DNA of 64,000 nucleotides from Tillus elongatus (GCA_964006375.1 OZ023265.1:168726533-168790532); one strand, 5' to 3'; counted from the first letter of the stretch, positions 41,700 through 53,459 are shown. Notes: a model not told the origin generated them from the sequence alone. Numbers and translations are program-made.

Positions 41700-41767
41700 A
41701 CATTAGGCGTGAGCCACAATAGACCTTATGGTCGCGGTGGAGGGACCGATATGGACCATTCACAAAC

Positions 41768-41790
41768 TAACCTAACCTAACCTAACCTAG
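41768..41790 (+). repeat. (CCTAA)n telomere-type pentamer tract in LINE 3' region
   Basis: About four CCTAA units, the complement of the arthropod telomere unit TTAGG. It lies between the LINE stop codon and the target duplication. Confidence 0.8.
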
Positions 41791-42043
41791 TCTTTTTACT
41801 CTACCCACTGTGCCTTGAGCTAGTCTGCGCAGCGATTGGCAGGTGGTTGCCCTTACTTTGTTAGGTCCGGAGATATAAATTTTTTTTCGAAAGTAAACAC
41901 AAAATTTTCCGGGAAAACCGGGACGGATTTTCCTGGATAACGAACTTATCCAAGCCACTTGCAAAAGGAAGGTATTTCCAAAATTTAATCAAAATCGGTC
42001 CATTACTTTTTGAGTTATTGGTGTGATACACACACACACACAC

Positions 42044-42189
<146 letters not shown>

Positions 42190-42310
42190 AATGAAACTAA
42201 CTCCGGATATGTGTTCTGGGGGGCCTAATTAGCGCTCATTTGAAGAAATTTTTGCAAAATTCAAAAGTCGGGATCTCCTCATTAGTGATTTTTTTGAAAG
42301 AAAATTCACT

Positions 42311-42984
42311 AAAATTCTTCAAAAATTAAGATTTGTTTATTTGAAAACGCTAGAAAGTCAATTATCATGTTATTGGCAAAAACACTTACCCGCTATGATA
42401 CACTATAGACTATAACGATGTAATCTTAAATCAGCCAGAAGATGTCTTCTTCTTCAGGTTCTCTTTAAAAATTTTTGATTCTAATATAATGAAATTATTT
42501 CATTAATTGAAGACCATAAGCTATAAAGGGTCTAAGTGATAAAAAACTGATTCCGAGATAATTGAGAAAACTGTTTTTCATTAACTCTTTAATGACCAGA
42601 CGTACTTTTTTTAATCTATTGTTTTTTTGACTGAAACTTATTAAAGATTTTTAAAATAAATATATAATGAGGTTAAATTTTAGTTAAAAAACAAAACATT
42701 TATGGAAAAAATGTGTGACTGAAAAGTACCACCAGTATCTTTCAGGTTATGGACAAGTCTTGAAAAGTACCAAAGGAATAAAACACTAAAATGATGCTAT
42801 TATCACAAAATTTTATTTGCAATATTATTTATATTGTTACATAATAGGGTAAGTGTACTCGTTATGGACACCGGGCCTATTATGGACACTTCAAATTTAC
42901 AAATCCAAAAATAAGAAAAGTATTCAACTCAAGACATATAAAAGTATGAATACAGCAATAGTAAATAAATATCGAAAAGAGTTT
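42311..42984. other. No gene recognised
   Basis: Unassigned AT-rich DNA. Confidence 0.4.
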
Positions 42985-43302
42985 AGGTGCAGCAAGTGCG
43001 TTATGGTAGCGAATTTTTCGTCAAAATATTCCAAAAGGTGATAATTCAATTTCCCCTTAAACCAAAACCTTTAGTTTTGATACATACTAAAATCTATAGA
43101 ACAGCAGCGTGGGTACCAAATTGAAAAAATAACACAATGAGCTTTGATAAATTTGTTTTAGAAAACCATTTTTGTTATTTTGTTTGCAGAAACTGTTTCG
43201 ATTGAGCGGACAAAAGCGGATCATCCAAGCGACTGATAAGGAAAAATACCTGCCAAGTTCACAATTTGGCAGATACATTGGTTTTCTAAATAAAAATAAA
43301 AT
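42985..43302 (-). mobile_element. Diverged hairpin-ended repeat
   Basis: 'gtgcagcaagtgcgttatggtagcgaatttttc' then a body with 'gataattcaatttcccctt' and 'gcggatcatccaagcgactg'. The right part is interrupted by a foldback arm. Confidence 0.6.
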
Positions 43303-43720
43303 TTTTGGTAAATTTTCAGATTAGCACACGGGGGCTTTCTATAAAACAAATTCAGAAACATGCTTAGATCTCCTTCTGGATACACAAACCACAAGGAATG
43401 TTTCTTGCAAACAGCCCCCAAGAACGTTACGGGACCAGGAGTGAATAGTGGTGTAGGGCGGGGAAGAAGATAAAAAGGAAATGTGAGCGAAAAGTGCGAA
43501 AAAAAAACAGCTGAGTTGGACATCTTTAAGCTGCCTTTATCCCATTTTGCAGCTGTACCTCCTTAAAATTCTCTTTATTTCGCCCAGAATCCCTATATTA
43601 GTAACTTTCTTGCTGGTTGTTCTCAAGAAATTTTTCTTGTCTACATTGTTCTTGTTTATGCATTGAGGATGGTTGTATGTATGTGGAAGTGGAAGGGGAA
43701 CCTCTGCGACAAAGCAGCGA
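43303..43720. mobile_element. Foldback element, single diverged arm
   Basis: 'ggtaaattttcagattagcacacgggggc' to 'ggttgtatgtatgtggaag...gcgacaaagcagc' aligns with the left arm of the 4.3-kb foldback element. The opposite arm is missing. Confidence 0.65.
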
Positions 43721-43892
43721 ACCAGGATTTCCAATTTATGTTTGAATTGTTACCCAATTTCATTTGTTTAAAATATTTTTCCAAAACTGAAATTTAGGTT
43801 GCCTTGTTTGTGAGTCTTACATAGAGAGCTAAAATATTTCATCATTTTCAAAAAGTGTGGATTCAGCAACAGTAAATAAGTGTTAAAAGAGG

Positions 43893-44493
43893 TCTGGGGT
43901 GCAGCAAATATATTATGGTAGAGAATCTTTGTAAAAGTATTTGAAATCCGATAACTCAATTTCCTATTAAGCTAGAATTGTCGATCTTGAACCATAGTAA
44001 CACTTATGTAAACGCATCGTGGATACTAAATAGAAGAAAAATAACATAATAAGCTTCGCGTATAACTACAAGCTGGCTTTTAAAAACTGTTTTTTTGTTT
44101 TGTTTGCCAAAACTAGTTCGATTGGGTTGATTAAAACAAAACCATTCTAGCAATTAAAAGAAAAATAACTGCCATATTTATGATTTGGCAGGTACATTCC
44201 CTTTGGAAATAATTAATATTTTTCTGGAAAACTGTTGTGACTTTAATGAAATTTGTAACACAATTATTTTAAAGAGACTTGCAGTACTTACATATATCTC
44301 TACCAAACTATAATTTTCGAGCTCCATAGAAAATAGAAAGTTATTCAAAAAATCGCTAACCGGGACCTCTAAAACCGGTCTCCCAGGCTCATTGAAATTT
44401 AAAGAATTAGTTTTAATAATATATCTTACTAATAGTGTACAATTCTTATGAAAATTTCCTACTATAATGCACTTGCAGCCCCTCGAACATTTT
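43893..44493. mobile_element. Two diverged hairpin-ended repeats, head to head
   Basis: 43893 'ggtgcagcaaatatattatggtag' opens one copy; 44400-44493 ends with 'tttcctactataatgcacttgcagcccc', the inverse terminus. The middle carries a diverged core ('gattgggttgattaaaac'). Confidence 0.5.
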
Positions 44494-44880
44494 TTATAAT
44501 TATATAGAATGAATATTGTAATAATTTGTTTTATTACCATATAATTATATAAATATCTTCCTATACCTACAGACTCTAGTTTTGGAAATATCTTTTTGCA
44601 TTTTCATATTTTTGATACTTATTTACAGATTAGGTATATAAATTATTTTAAAAAGTCAATGAACAAAAACGTTTTCAGTATTATTTCTTAGTTATTAAAA
44701 TGTAACACATAAAACCGTACTATCATAAGACTAGGTCCTAAACATAGAGGGCTTTGAAAAATAAACAAGTTGTCTCTAATGACAATAGAGATCTTTCAAC
44801 AAATATAAATGTCAGTGTCAGTTACTTCACTTTGTTACATACAGTTAATTGGGTACAAGATCTTTCAATTTGTTTTTAAA
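44494..44880. other. No gene recognised
   Basis: Unassigned. May include the left flank or TIR remnant of mariner-like fragment M4, but no inverse partner is present. Confidence 0.4.
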
Positions 44881-45480
44881 TGGTTGGACATTTTTCTTTT
44901 GGGGAAAAGTTCGACATGTTAAAATGTTACATTTTGGGCTATAGTTAATACAAGAAAAGCTGAGGAAATGTATTGAAATTATTACCCTGAAAGAGTACAG
45001 CCAACTAGAAAGATATATGGAAGAATAGTTACCAATTTATTGTAGTATGGTTCATTTAAGACACCAATTGTTACTAGAAACAAACCATGCACTGAAGTAA
45101 CTCAAAATAATGTACTGTTAGCTGTAGCACAAGACCCTACAACATCGGTTAGAAATATTGAAAGAGTAACTGGGACGCCAAAATCTACTGCAAATTTTAT
45201 TTTGCGTAAGAACAAATACCATCCTTTCAAATTTCGAATCTGCCAAGGATTACGACTCGGAGACGATATAAAACGAAGGGCATTTTGTGAGTGGTACACT
45301 AGGAAATGTCAAGAGGATGAACATTTTGTTAATAAAATATTATGGTCTGATGAGAATATGGTGACTAACAACGGAATCTCCAACAGGCGAAATACACATT
45401 TCTGGTCCAGAAGAAATCCGCGTTTATACAATATCTCCGGAACTAATCGGAATTTCCAAAATTTAAAAATACCATTTAAT
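44881..45480 (+). pseudogene. Mariner-like transposase 5' half, M4
   Basis: MVGHFSFGEKFDMLKCYI, then across stops and shifts TRKAEEMY, NYYPERVQPTRKIYGRIV, LLAVAQDPTTSVRNIERVTG (HTH), STANFILRKNKYHPFKFR, ILWSDENMVTNNG (first D) and HFWSRRNPR. Truncated before the second catalytic D. It aligns with M2 through the whole DNA-binding region without a gap where M2 has its 618-bp candidate intron. Confidence 0.8.
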
Positions 45481-45565
45481 TGAGCTCTAAAATGGGCAAC
45501 TTTTTTCTAATTTATTTATTACGGTTTCCGATTTCCCCATGCTATCCCCTCCTTATCTTGCACAC

Positions 45566-46003
<438 letters not shown>

Positions 46004-46011
46004 CTTTTATT

Positions 46012-46296
46012 ATATGCGTGTTCCCAAAAACTAGTTAACCGAGTTAAAAAAAACTGATATTTAAAAATATAATTTAATTAGCTTTAAAACAAGGTGTGAC
46101 TCAACACCCCATTCCATTTAAAATTTCAGGGAGAAATTTACCCCTGCTAGAAGGATGAACTGACAGGCTTGAAAATGTCTACAAAACGTGTTCCAATCAA
46201 AATAAAAATTTCCGTGAGCGAGAGATTTTTTTTTAGGTAACAGGAAAAATCAACAATCGGATCTGTTTCGTTCTCGCTGCGCCATACTGTGTGTAT

Positions 46297-46297
<1 letters not shown>
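46012..46297 (-). mobile_element. Solo TIR / MITE related to M1-type mariner end, copy 1
   Basis: Inverse of 51172-51425: both run from 'ggcgca..gaaaacgaaacag' next to (TA)n to 'ggttaactagtttttgggaa'. The outer part resembles the M1 TIR start. No internal transposase. Confidence 0.65.

Positions 46298-46368
<71 letters not shown>
46298..46368. repeat. (TA)n microsatellite
   Basis: TA run followed by a (GT)n stretch to 46392. Confidence 0.95.
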
Positions 46369-46370
<2 letters not shown>

Positions 46371-46680
46371 GTGTGTATGTGTGTGTGTGTGTATCATACC
46401 GATAACTCAAAACTCGGGACGCAGCAAGTGCGTTATGGTAGTGAATTTTTATTAAATGCTTCAAATTTAAATAACTCAATTTTCTATAAACTTATAGGGT
46501 TTAATTTCAATACGTAGTAAGTTCTTTCCTAAGGCAAGATGTCCACAAAATTTCATTTAAATAACTTTGTGATTTTCGGAGAAAAAAATTTTTTTCGAAA
46601 AAAAAATTAAAATTTGAATAACTCAATTTTGTCTAAACTTAGAAAGTTGAATTTTGGTACGTAGTAAGCTCTCTCTTAAG

Positions 46681-46683
<3 letters not shown>

Positions 46684-46731
<48 letters not shown>
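46684..46731. repeat. (TA)n microsatellite (extra, within body)
   Basis: TA run at an atypical position inside the repeat body, replacing 'acatatccacc' of related copies. Confidence 0.95.
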
Positions 46732-46733
<2 letters not shown>

Positions 46734-46913
46734 AATTTCATTGAAACAGCTTTGTTACTTTCGGAGAAAAAATTTTTTTTCGAAAGAAAACTCAAAATTT
46801 GTTCGGAAAACCCCGTCCGATTTGTCTGGATAACGGACTCATCCAAGCCATTAATAAAAGAAAGGCGCTTGCCAAGTTTCATTAAAATCGGTTAATTATT
46901 TTTTGAGTTATCA

Positions 46914-46918
<5 letters not shown>

Positions 46919-46995
<77 letters not shown>
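46919..46995. repeat. (TA)n microsatellite
   Basis: TA run in the typical position. Confidence 0.95.
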
Positions 46996-46996
<1 letters not shown>

Positions 46997-47134
46997 CATA
47001 TAAAAATTGAAACTGAACCCGGATATAGGTTCTAGGGGTCTTAGTTCGCACTCATTTGAAAGAATTTTTGCAAAGTCTCACCATCGATACCTCTCTATTA
47101 GTGAATTTTTTTAAATAAAAATTCACTAAAAAAT

Positions 47135-47541
47135 AATAAACAAATTTTGATAATATTTGGCAGCTACATTATTCCTTTTGTATGTGGCTTGGATAAGTTC
47201 GTTACCCAGGAAAATCGAATCAGGTTTACCGAGAAAATTTTGTATTTTGTTTAGAAAAAAAGTTTATCTCCGAAAATACAAGAGCTATGGTGACCAAATT
47301 TGGTACGTGGGTTTATGATACAAAAAGTAAACTATACTAAAATTTAGATTAATATGTTACAAGCAAAAAGATTTATTGGCATTTAATTAAACAAAATGTT
47401 TGGGCCCAGGTCATTTCTATAAACATTCACTACAATAACGCACTTGCTGTGTCCAGAGTTTTTTTAGGAATATGCCGAAATAATATGGTACAATTCTTAT
47501 AAAGATTCATTACGATAACGCACTTGCTGAGTCTAGATATT
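47135..47541 (+). mobile_element. Hairpin-ended repeat without (TA)n, plus an extra terminus
   Basis: 'attttgataatatttggcagc', core in plus orientation, ending 'cactacaataacgcacttgctgtgtccagag' at about 47458. A second short terminus, 'cattacgataacgcacttgctgag', ends at about 47535. Confidence 0.65.
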
Positions 47542-48053
47542 TTCTTTAATTACAACCAGTTGTGTTTTTTGTAACAAATATTTTCAGACGACACCAATGC
47601 AATCAAGCTAAAACAAATATAAATACCTAGTGCCTGTTTAGAGCAAAGCAATATACTCGTTTAAGATTGAGTTAACTTTCTTTCGTTTGTAAGTAGGTGG
47701 GAAAAGCGAAGGCAGGTTCGATTAGCCTCTCCCCTCACAGGGGATTTGCAGGATTACCCGTTTTTACACCATCTGAGCTAAAAACACTCAATTGACTTCA
47801 GATTTGTTCTTGTCGTGCACTGAACGGAACGCTACGCAACGTGATTATCAATTTATCTATATAGAACGTCTAAAGAGTGATAAATCACTGAAAATTTGTT
47901 GTTACATTTACTTGGTGGAACCGTTCCAACTAAATACAGATGTAAATACTACTTCTCTGTGCTTATCTTATTCTCTGCAACCTGCATCGCCCTTTAGGGC
48001 ATTGCTAGGCAGGACAAATGTTAACATTCTCTTACCTAAGGATGGCGTAAAAA
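47542..48053. other. No gene recognised
   Basis: Unassigned; a 96-codon frame at 47792-48082 has no known motif and overlaps a repeat terminus. Confidence 0.4.
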
Positions 48054-48404
48054 GTCTGGCCGCAGCAAGGGCATTATTATAGTGAATTTTCATACAAATG
48101 ATCTGGCACCAAACATTTTTTATTAAATGTAAATATTTTTTCTTGTAACATGTAAATTTAAATTTTGATGTGTAGTTTGCTTTTTGTATCATAAACACAC
48201 TTACCAAATTTGGTCACCATAGCTCTGGTATTTTCGAAGAAAAATTTTTTTCTAAACAAAATCCAAAATTTTCTCGGTGAACCTGGTTCGATTTTCCTGG
48301 GTAATGAACTTATCCAAGCCACTTACAAAAGTAATGTAGCTCCCAAATTTTATCAAATTTGGTTTATTATTTTTTGAGTTATCGGTGTGATACATACATA
48401 CATA

Positions 48405-48470
<66 letters not shown>
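48054..48470 (-). mobile_element. Hairpin-ended repeat ending in (TA)n
   Basis: 'gtctggccgcagcaagggcattattatag' through the core to 'gagttatcggtgtgatacatacatac' and (TA)n (48409-48468). The terminal block is missing. Confidence 0.7.
48409..48468. repeat. (TA)n microsatellite
   Basis: TA run followed by TTTA units. Confidence 0.95.
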
Positions 48471-48473
<3 letters not shown>

Positions 48474-48481
48474 TTATTTAT

Positions 48482-48677
48482 AAGCTACTGACATCTAGGA
48501 TGAAACAAGGAACTTTGTCTGTGAGACGATTCCGGTACAAATTCTGTACGTCAGGTGCCGCCGTACAACTACAAACGATCTTTTAAAATCGTCAGCCCTA
48601 CGGAACCTGACGTACAGAATCTGTACCGGAGTCGTCTTACAGACAAAGTTCCTTGTTTTGTCCTAAATGTCAGTAGC
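48482..48677. mobile_element. 195-bp foldback hairpin
   Basis: Arms 48482-48563 and 48597-48677 are near-perfect inverses ('gctactgacat', 'acaaggaactttgtctgt', 'ttctgtacgtcaggt') with a ~33-bp centre. Likely a hairpin MITE; one copy in the window. Confidence 0.75.
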
Positions 48678-48812
48678 ATGTACTTCTCACGTTTCCTTCA
48701 GATTTTTGCTACGTTAAGCCAATTAATTTAGATATGTTTTGATTATTGCTGGCCTCATACACTGATGAGCTCAAATAAGAGTGAAACTAGTATGTGTTTC
48801 CAGTAATAATCT

Positions 48813-48816
<4 letters not shown>

Positions 48817-48888
<72 letters not shown>
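48817..48888. repeat. (TA)n microsatellite
   Basis: TA run, flanks unassigned. Confidence 0.95.
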
Positions 48889-48894
<6 letters not shown>

Positions 48895-49212
48895 AATTTA
48901 AGCTATGTGTTAATTTTCAGTGTTTCTATGTATATGTGTAATTTTTGTTTATTTTGTTTGGTTTGTGCATTTATATTGTGTTTTGAACTTACTTCTGTGT
49001 AATTTGATTGTTATGTGTCCTTATTTGTTAATTTTTAATTCAAATATGTATACTTGGTTGTATAAAGCTTATATTATATCTCATCTTGATGAAATTGAAG
49101 ATTTTTAACTGTTGGGCGCCGTTAATTTACCCTCTATATATTATTTATATTGTTTATTTTGTTATTTGACATTATATATATTTTTATATCACCATCAGAT
49201 ACTTTTAGGAAA

Positions 49213-49214
<2 letters not shown>

Positions 49215-49295
<81 letters not shown>
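49215..49295. repeat. (TA)n microsatellite
   Basis: TA run, flanks unassigned. Confidence 0.95.
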
Positions 49296-49301
<6 letters not shown>

Positions 49302-51092
49302 TTTTGCAATTCTGTTAAAGATTGTTGACTCTCATTATTATTATTTGTTTCTATTTTAAAGTTATATTCAATATTTCTATTTTATATGAATATCTTTAAT
49401 AAATATTTACCTTTTGTTTGTATGATTTGTTTCTTATTTGTCCACGGCTACAGTTTGACTTCTTTCTGCAGGTCTGTATTGAGTTTAAATTGAAAATTCT
49501 TACCTTTAATCCTTGTCAAACCTTAATTTTTTTTTATGTAGAAATTTTGGTTCTGTAATGAACCCTTTTTACCTAATTATGTTCCTTGTTAGACAATGAG
49601 AGTTGCAATGTACACATTTTTAAACCTTTATAAATTTTATATTAATCCCTTTTCTTATAGATACAAATATTTTACAACAAATTAAATTTCTTTATAATGA
49701 CAAATTTATTTTTCTTCGGACATAGATTTACTTATTTGGATCGGTTTAATAAGTACAACTATTGGCCATTGAAAGAATTTACAATTTTTATGTCAAATTT
49801 AGTTTACGTACGAAGGGAATATTGTTTGAATTTCCCTGCGATGTTTATCTTATAAAAACTGTCCCATCGCAAACGATTTTGTTCTCTTGTTTCTCGACAA
49901 CTGTTTTATGCAAATGGATGATATTATCAATTTAAATATTTTGCAAAGTACAGAGTAACGACATCCTCTGAGATTTACAAGAGACTCCCTATTCTACAAT
50001 TCTATAATCTACTTCTAATGAATTGTAGCGACGTCAATGAGATTTCACTCTTTGTTGATGGTTCCAACAGATAATTAGTCTTAGCTTTTAGTTTATTTCG
50101 ACCAGCAGTCACGATAATTAATGGCAAAACTTGATTATATCGATAAATACCTGACACGCACAGGTAGCGTCATTTCGTCTATACTTAGTTTCTGCTTCAA
50201 TCTACTATGTGGACTCATATCTTGGCTAAAAAACATGCACCCAGGAAACTGTCGGTATACCCTACTGTTTGGATAACTTTTCTGTTTTGTTTCTCAAGTT
50301 TGATCAATATTTCTTACATTAAAACACTAACGATGATTGTAAAACTGGTGTTGGCTTCCGTACATGCTGTTCACCTCGTCGAAGATGCCGGAAGTCTCTT
50401 TTCATCTCGACCAATTATATTTGTGTTTGTCTCACACCAACAATTTGTTTTTATTTGTGCCAATAGTTGCTCCTCAATTACAAAATAGTCAAAAACAATC
50501 ACTTTCTTTACGTTCATGCAATGATTTGGGTAGGTTACAAACAATATTCATATTACCCACTAAAATTCAAGTTTTTACTGTCTCTGTTTCCATTATATTT
50601 AACCTAACATTTGAATTTCCTCAAACTAACCGTTAACCACTTACATATAGTTATTCACATTCCTAACCTAGTTCCTAATCTATATCTTATTAGCTACACA
50701 ATTACCCTTACTTCTCACTGTAAATAACAGTCCTTATGTATAGTACCTTGCTTGTCCATTTCTTGTGATAACACTAGTGTTTTAATAAGTTTTTACACTT
50801 TATAGAGTCATTGTTTTTTTTTAGAGTTTATATAATCACTTCACATTAATATTTAACATCTTGTGTTTTTACTTTTGCCTTTTGTGGTATTATGCCAAGT
50901 CTTATTTCTTAAAATTAAATATCTGTCACTAAACTCATTTGCACTACCAATATACTTAACTTTATGTTATTTAACTTTTTGTCATACTTTATTATCTATC
51001 CTCTGTTAATTTTATCTATTCAATTAGTGCCCTATACTCCTTTTAGTAGCCATTTTAATTTAAAAACATGCGTTAGGCTTATCTTATCATAG

Positions 51093-51093
<1 letters not shown>

Positions 51094-51170
<77 letters not shown>
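51094..51170. repeat. (TA)n microsatellite
   Basis: TA run abutting a solo-TIR element. Confidence 0.95.
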
Positions 51171-51171
<1 letters not shown>

Positions 51172-51174
<3 letters not shown>

Positions 51175-51425
51175 TGGCGCACCGAAAACGAAACAGGTCA
51201 GATTTTTCATTTTTCCTGTTATTTAATAAAAATCGCTCGCAAAAGTCAATTTTTATTTTGATTGGAACACGTTTTGTCGATATTGTCAACCCTTTCAGTT
51301 CATCCTTCTCGCAGGGGTGAATTTCCGATGGAAAGGGGTGTAGAGACACCTTGTTTTAAAATTAATTAAATTATATTTTTAAATATCAGTTATTGTTTAA
51401 TCGGTTAACTAGTTTTTGGGAATAT
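51172..51425 (+). mobile_element. Solo TIR / MITE related to M1-type mariner end, copy 2
   Basis: Inverse counterpart of 46012-46297 with the same two ends, 'gtgtggcgcaccgaaaacg' and 'ggttaactagtttttggg'. Fragments 'cattcttctcgcaggggtgaatttccg'-like blocks are shared. Confidence 0.65.
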
Positions 51426-51517
51426 AATATAATAATAAAAAGTTTAATCGGGTCTGGGTTTTGAGTTCTAGTGGCTCTAATTCGCGCTCTTTTGAAAAAG
51501 AAATGTATTGACCACCA

Positions 51518-51520
<3 letters not shown>

Positions 51521-51584
<64 letters not shown>
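51521..51584. repeat. (TA)n microsatellite
   Basis: TA run after a short hairpin-repeat terminal fragment (51450-51500, 'ttctagtggctctaattcgcgctc'). Confidence 0.95.
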
Positions 51585-51585
<1 letters not shown>

Positions 51586-52299
51586 CCTTTACAAGTGTAG
51601 TTGCAAAATGAATACTGCTAATTTATTTTACTGTTGCGATATTCACTTTTTAACATATTTTCATTTTCCAGATAGCAAACAGATTCTGAAATTTTATCGA
51701 ATCTATTTCCGTACCTTTAGTTATTCTATCGTCTTTCACATAGAGAGCTCAGTTAGCAGCCATAAAGCAAGTATCCATTATGATATATAATTTCTAAAAT
51801 CGCACACGTCATGTAAAGATGGCTTCCAGTCTAGGCTGAGTTCGCAAGAGTCGCTGGATTTGCATAGATCGTCGTTTTATGCTAATACTTGTGATTTATG
51901 GTTATTTTTATTTGATTCGCGGAATTATTATATGGACTGTATCCGTATGGATGAAAATCATATTTTATACGCTGAGGAAAAGCTTTCTGCGGCCGAAATC
52001 GATTCCAGAGTGAGAATTATTTTTGTGGCTCAGTTTTATTGCCATCCTTTTATATGTTTATTTCTTCTAACTTGTCTCTACTTGTTTGTACAGCATCGCA
52101 GGGTTTTGGGGCGTTATGTCGCGTTTTCCCTTTCATTTCAAGTCACTGCACCGGATTCGTATACATGCACAAGATGAAAACTGCAGACGTAATTGAGTTT
52201 TATGACGGGGGCATTCCGAATAATGATTTACAAATCTGTGGAAATCCTTGAACTTGAAAGAGAATGTTGATATAGGGAAAATATATCACCGTATTGAAT
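51585..52299 (+). other. Unassigned; possible small exon pair, no recognised product
   Basis: A 105-codon frame (51860-52177) includes MDENHILYAEEKLSAAEIDSR before GTGAGA at 52010. An acceptor-like TTTGTACAG ends at 52095 and the frame continues in phase HRRVLGRYVAFSLSFQ. No domain recognised; chance is a real possibility. Confidence 0.2.
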
Positions 52300-53136
52300 G
52301 ACTTCCATTCCAATAGAATTACTTAACGAAACTTCTATTCTCTTAAAATAACATATTTAAATTTCAAAATAACATATTTCAAATTATATAACTAATGTTA
52401 AAACTTCTCTTCTGTCAATTTTTTTTTAATTTTCTAAATCTAAAAGTAACACACACCCAATTATATATTTTAAGTACAAGTTTTTTTCCGTTTAAAGTCT
52501 TCAAATGTTTTCAAATTTGAAAATGATATATTTCCAATTAGATAATTAAAGCCAAACCTTCTATTCTCTTATAAGTTTAGATTTTTTTCTAAATTTAACT
52601 GACATTTCGAATTATATAATAATTTATGTAAAAAATGTTTTCTGTTAGGATTTTTCATTTTTTTTACATGCTTAAAACTTACATTTCGAATTATATAATT
52701 AATCTCAAAAATTATTTTCTGTTGGAAATTTTTTAACTTTCCTACATTTGAAAAGATATTTGGAGTTATATAATTAGTTCCAGACCTTCTTTTCTGTTAA
52801 AAAGTTTAATATAATTTTAATTTTAAAATCGACACATTTAGAATTATGTAGTTAATGTCAAAATGTCTCTTCTGTTAAAAGTTTTTGAAATTTTCCCGGT
52901 TTAAAACTGACATTTAGAATTATATAATTTTTTTGTTGGAACGTGTTGAATTTTGTGGATTTAAAATTAAGATATTCGGAATTATATAATTAGTGTCAGA
53001 ATTTATTTTCTGTTGAAACTTTTAGAATTTTTCTAAATTTAAAATTGAGACATTTAGAATTATGTAGTTAATGTCAAAATGTCTCTTCTCTTAAAAGTTT
53101 TTGAAATTTTTCCAGTTTAAAACTGACTTATCGAAT

Positions 53137-53145
<9 letters not shown>
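52300..53145. repeat. Degenerate ~76-bp tandem array, about 11 units
   Basis: The anchor GAATTATATAATTA (with variants) recurs near 52316, 52382, 52458, 52534, 52609, 52688, 52763, 52841, 52917, 52979, 53057 and 53133. Each is followed by 'TGTCAAAA.TTCTTTTCTGTT' and 'TTTAAAACTGACATTT'-type sequence. Spacing is 75-79 bp except for two shorter steps. Units are diverged, indicating an old satellite-like array. The right end merges into a (TA)n array. Confidence 0.8.

Positions 53146-53229
<84 letters not shown>
53140..53229. repeat. (TA)n microsatellite at end of tandem array
   Basis: TA run that begins in the 'attatataat' anchor of the last tandem unit. Confidence 0.95.
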
Positions 53230-53235
<6 letters not shown>

Positions 53236-53459
53236 AACTTGGTTTATAACACGGCATTTCTGTACTATACAAGGAGAAGGGTTAAGGGCAAAGCTGCAAG
53301 GAGACATCCGCATACACGTGTTCCAAGCTTATTAGCCATCATCAGTACGGTATAGCCAGGTGAAGATGGGAACACTCTGGATAAAGATGCAAAAATACAC
53401 GGAGTCATATTTCATCGAAATAACTTTATTGTTTGAAAATATATAAACATTTTTCAAAA
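53230..53459. other. No gene recognised
   Basis: Short unassigned interval. 53400-53455 matches the interior of type A repeats ('cgaaataactttattgtttgaaaatatataaac'). Confidence 0.4.

Larger units (their letters stand above)
37334..41843 (+). mobile_element. Nearly intact 4.5-kb LINE (EN-RT-RNase H), I/LOA/R1-group
   Basis: Flanked by an 11-bp target duplication TGGTTGCCCTT (37323-37333 and 41844-41854). It contains a 5' region (37334-38051), one long ORF2 frame (38052-41699) with two TAG codons, and a 3' region (41700-41843) with (CCTAA)n units at 41768-41788 followed by 55 bp of other sequence. RNase H between RT and the zinc knuckle places it among the RNase H-bearing clades; the exact clade needs a tree. 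Confidence 0.88.
46412..47129 (-). mobile_element. Hairpin-ended repeat with two (TA)n arrays
   Basis: 'ctcgggacgcagcaagtgcgttatggtag' to 'gtgaatttttttaaataaaaattcac'. A partial body duplication (46604-46680) is followed by a (TA)n at 46684-46730, and the usual (TA)n lies at 46919-46994. Confidence 0.75.
48678..51093. other. Unassigned AT-rich DNA with two (TA)n arrays
   Basis: No gene recognised in 2.4 kb. T-rich, with short frames only (the 93-codon frame at 50207-50488 has no known motif). It lacks the hairpin-repeat signatures except the TA arrays, so it may be comparatively unique sequence, for example intron or intergenic DNA. Confidence 0.4.

Noticed and set aside
41768..41790. Telomeric array
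   Set aside because: Only about four CCTAA units inside a LINE 3' region bounded by a target duplication; too short and internal to be a telomere.
47792..48082. 96-codon frame as a gene
   Set aside because: It overlaps a hairpin repeat terminus and has no recognisable domain.
50207..50636. Frames of ~90 codons with hydrophobic stretches
   Set aside because: T-rich sequence naturally gives Phe/Leu/Ile-rich frames; no start context, splice support or motif.
52300..53145. CRISPR array
   Set aside because: The ~76-bp period is diverged tandem repetition with no constant repeat and unique spacer pattern; the context is eukaryotic.
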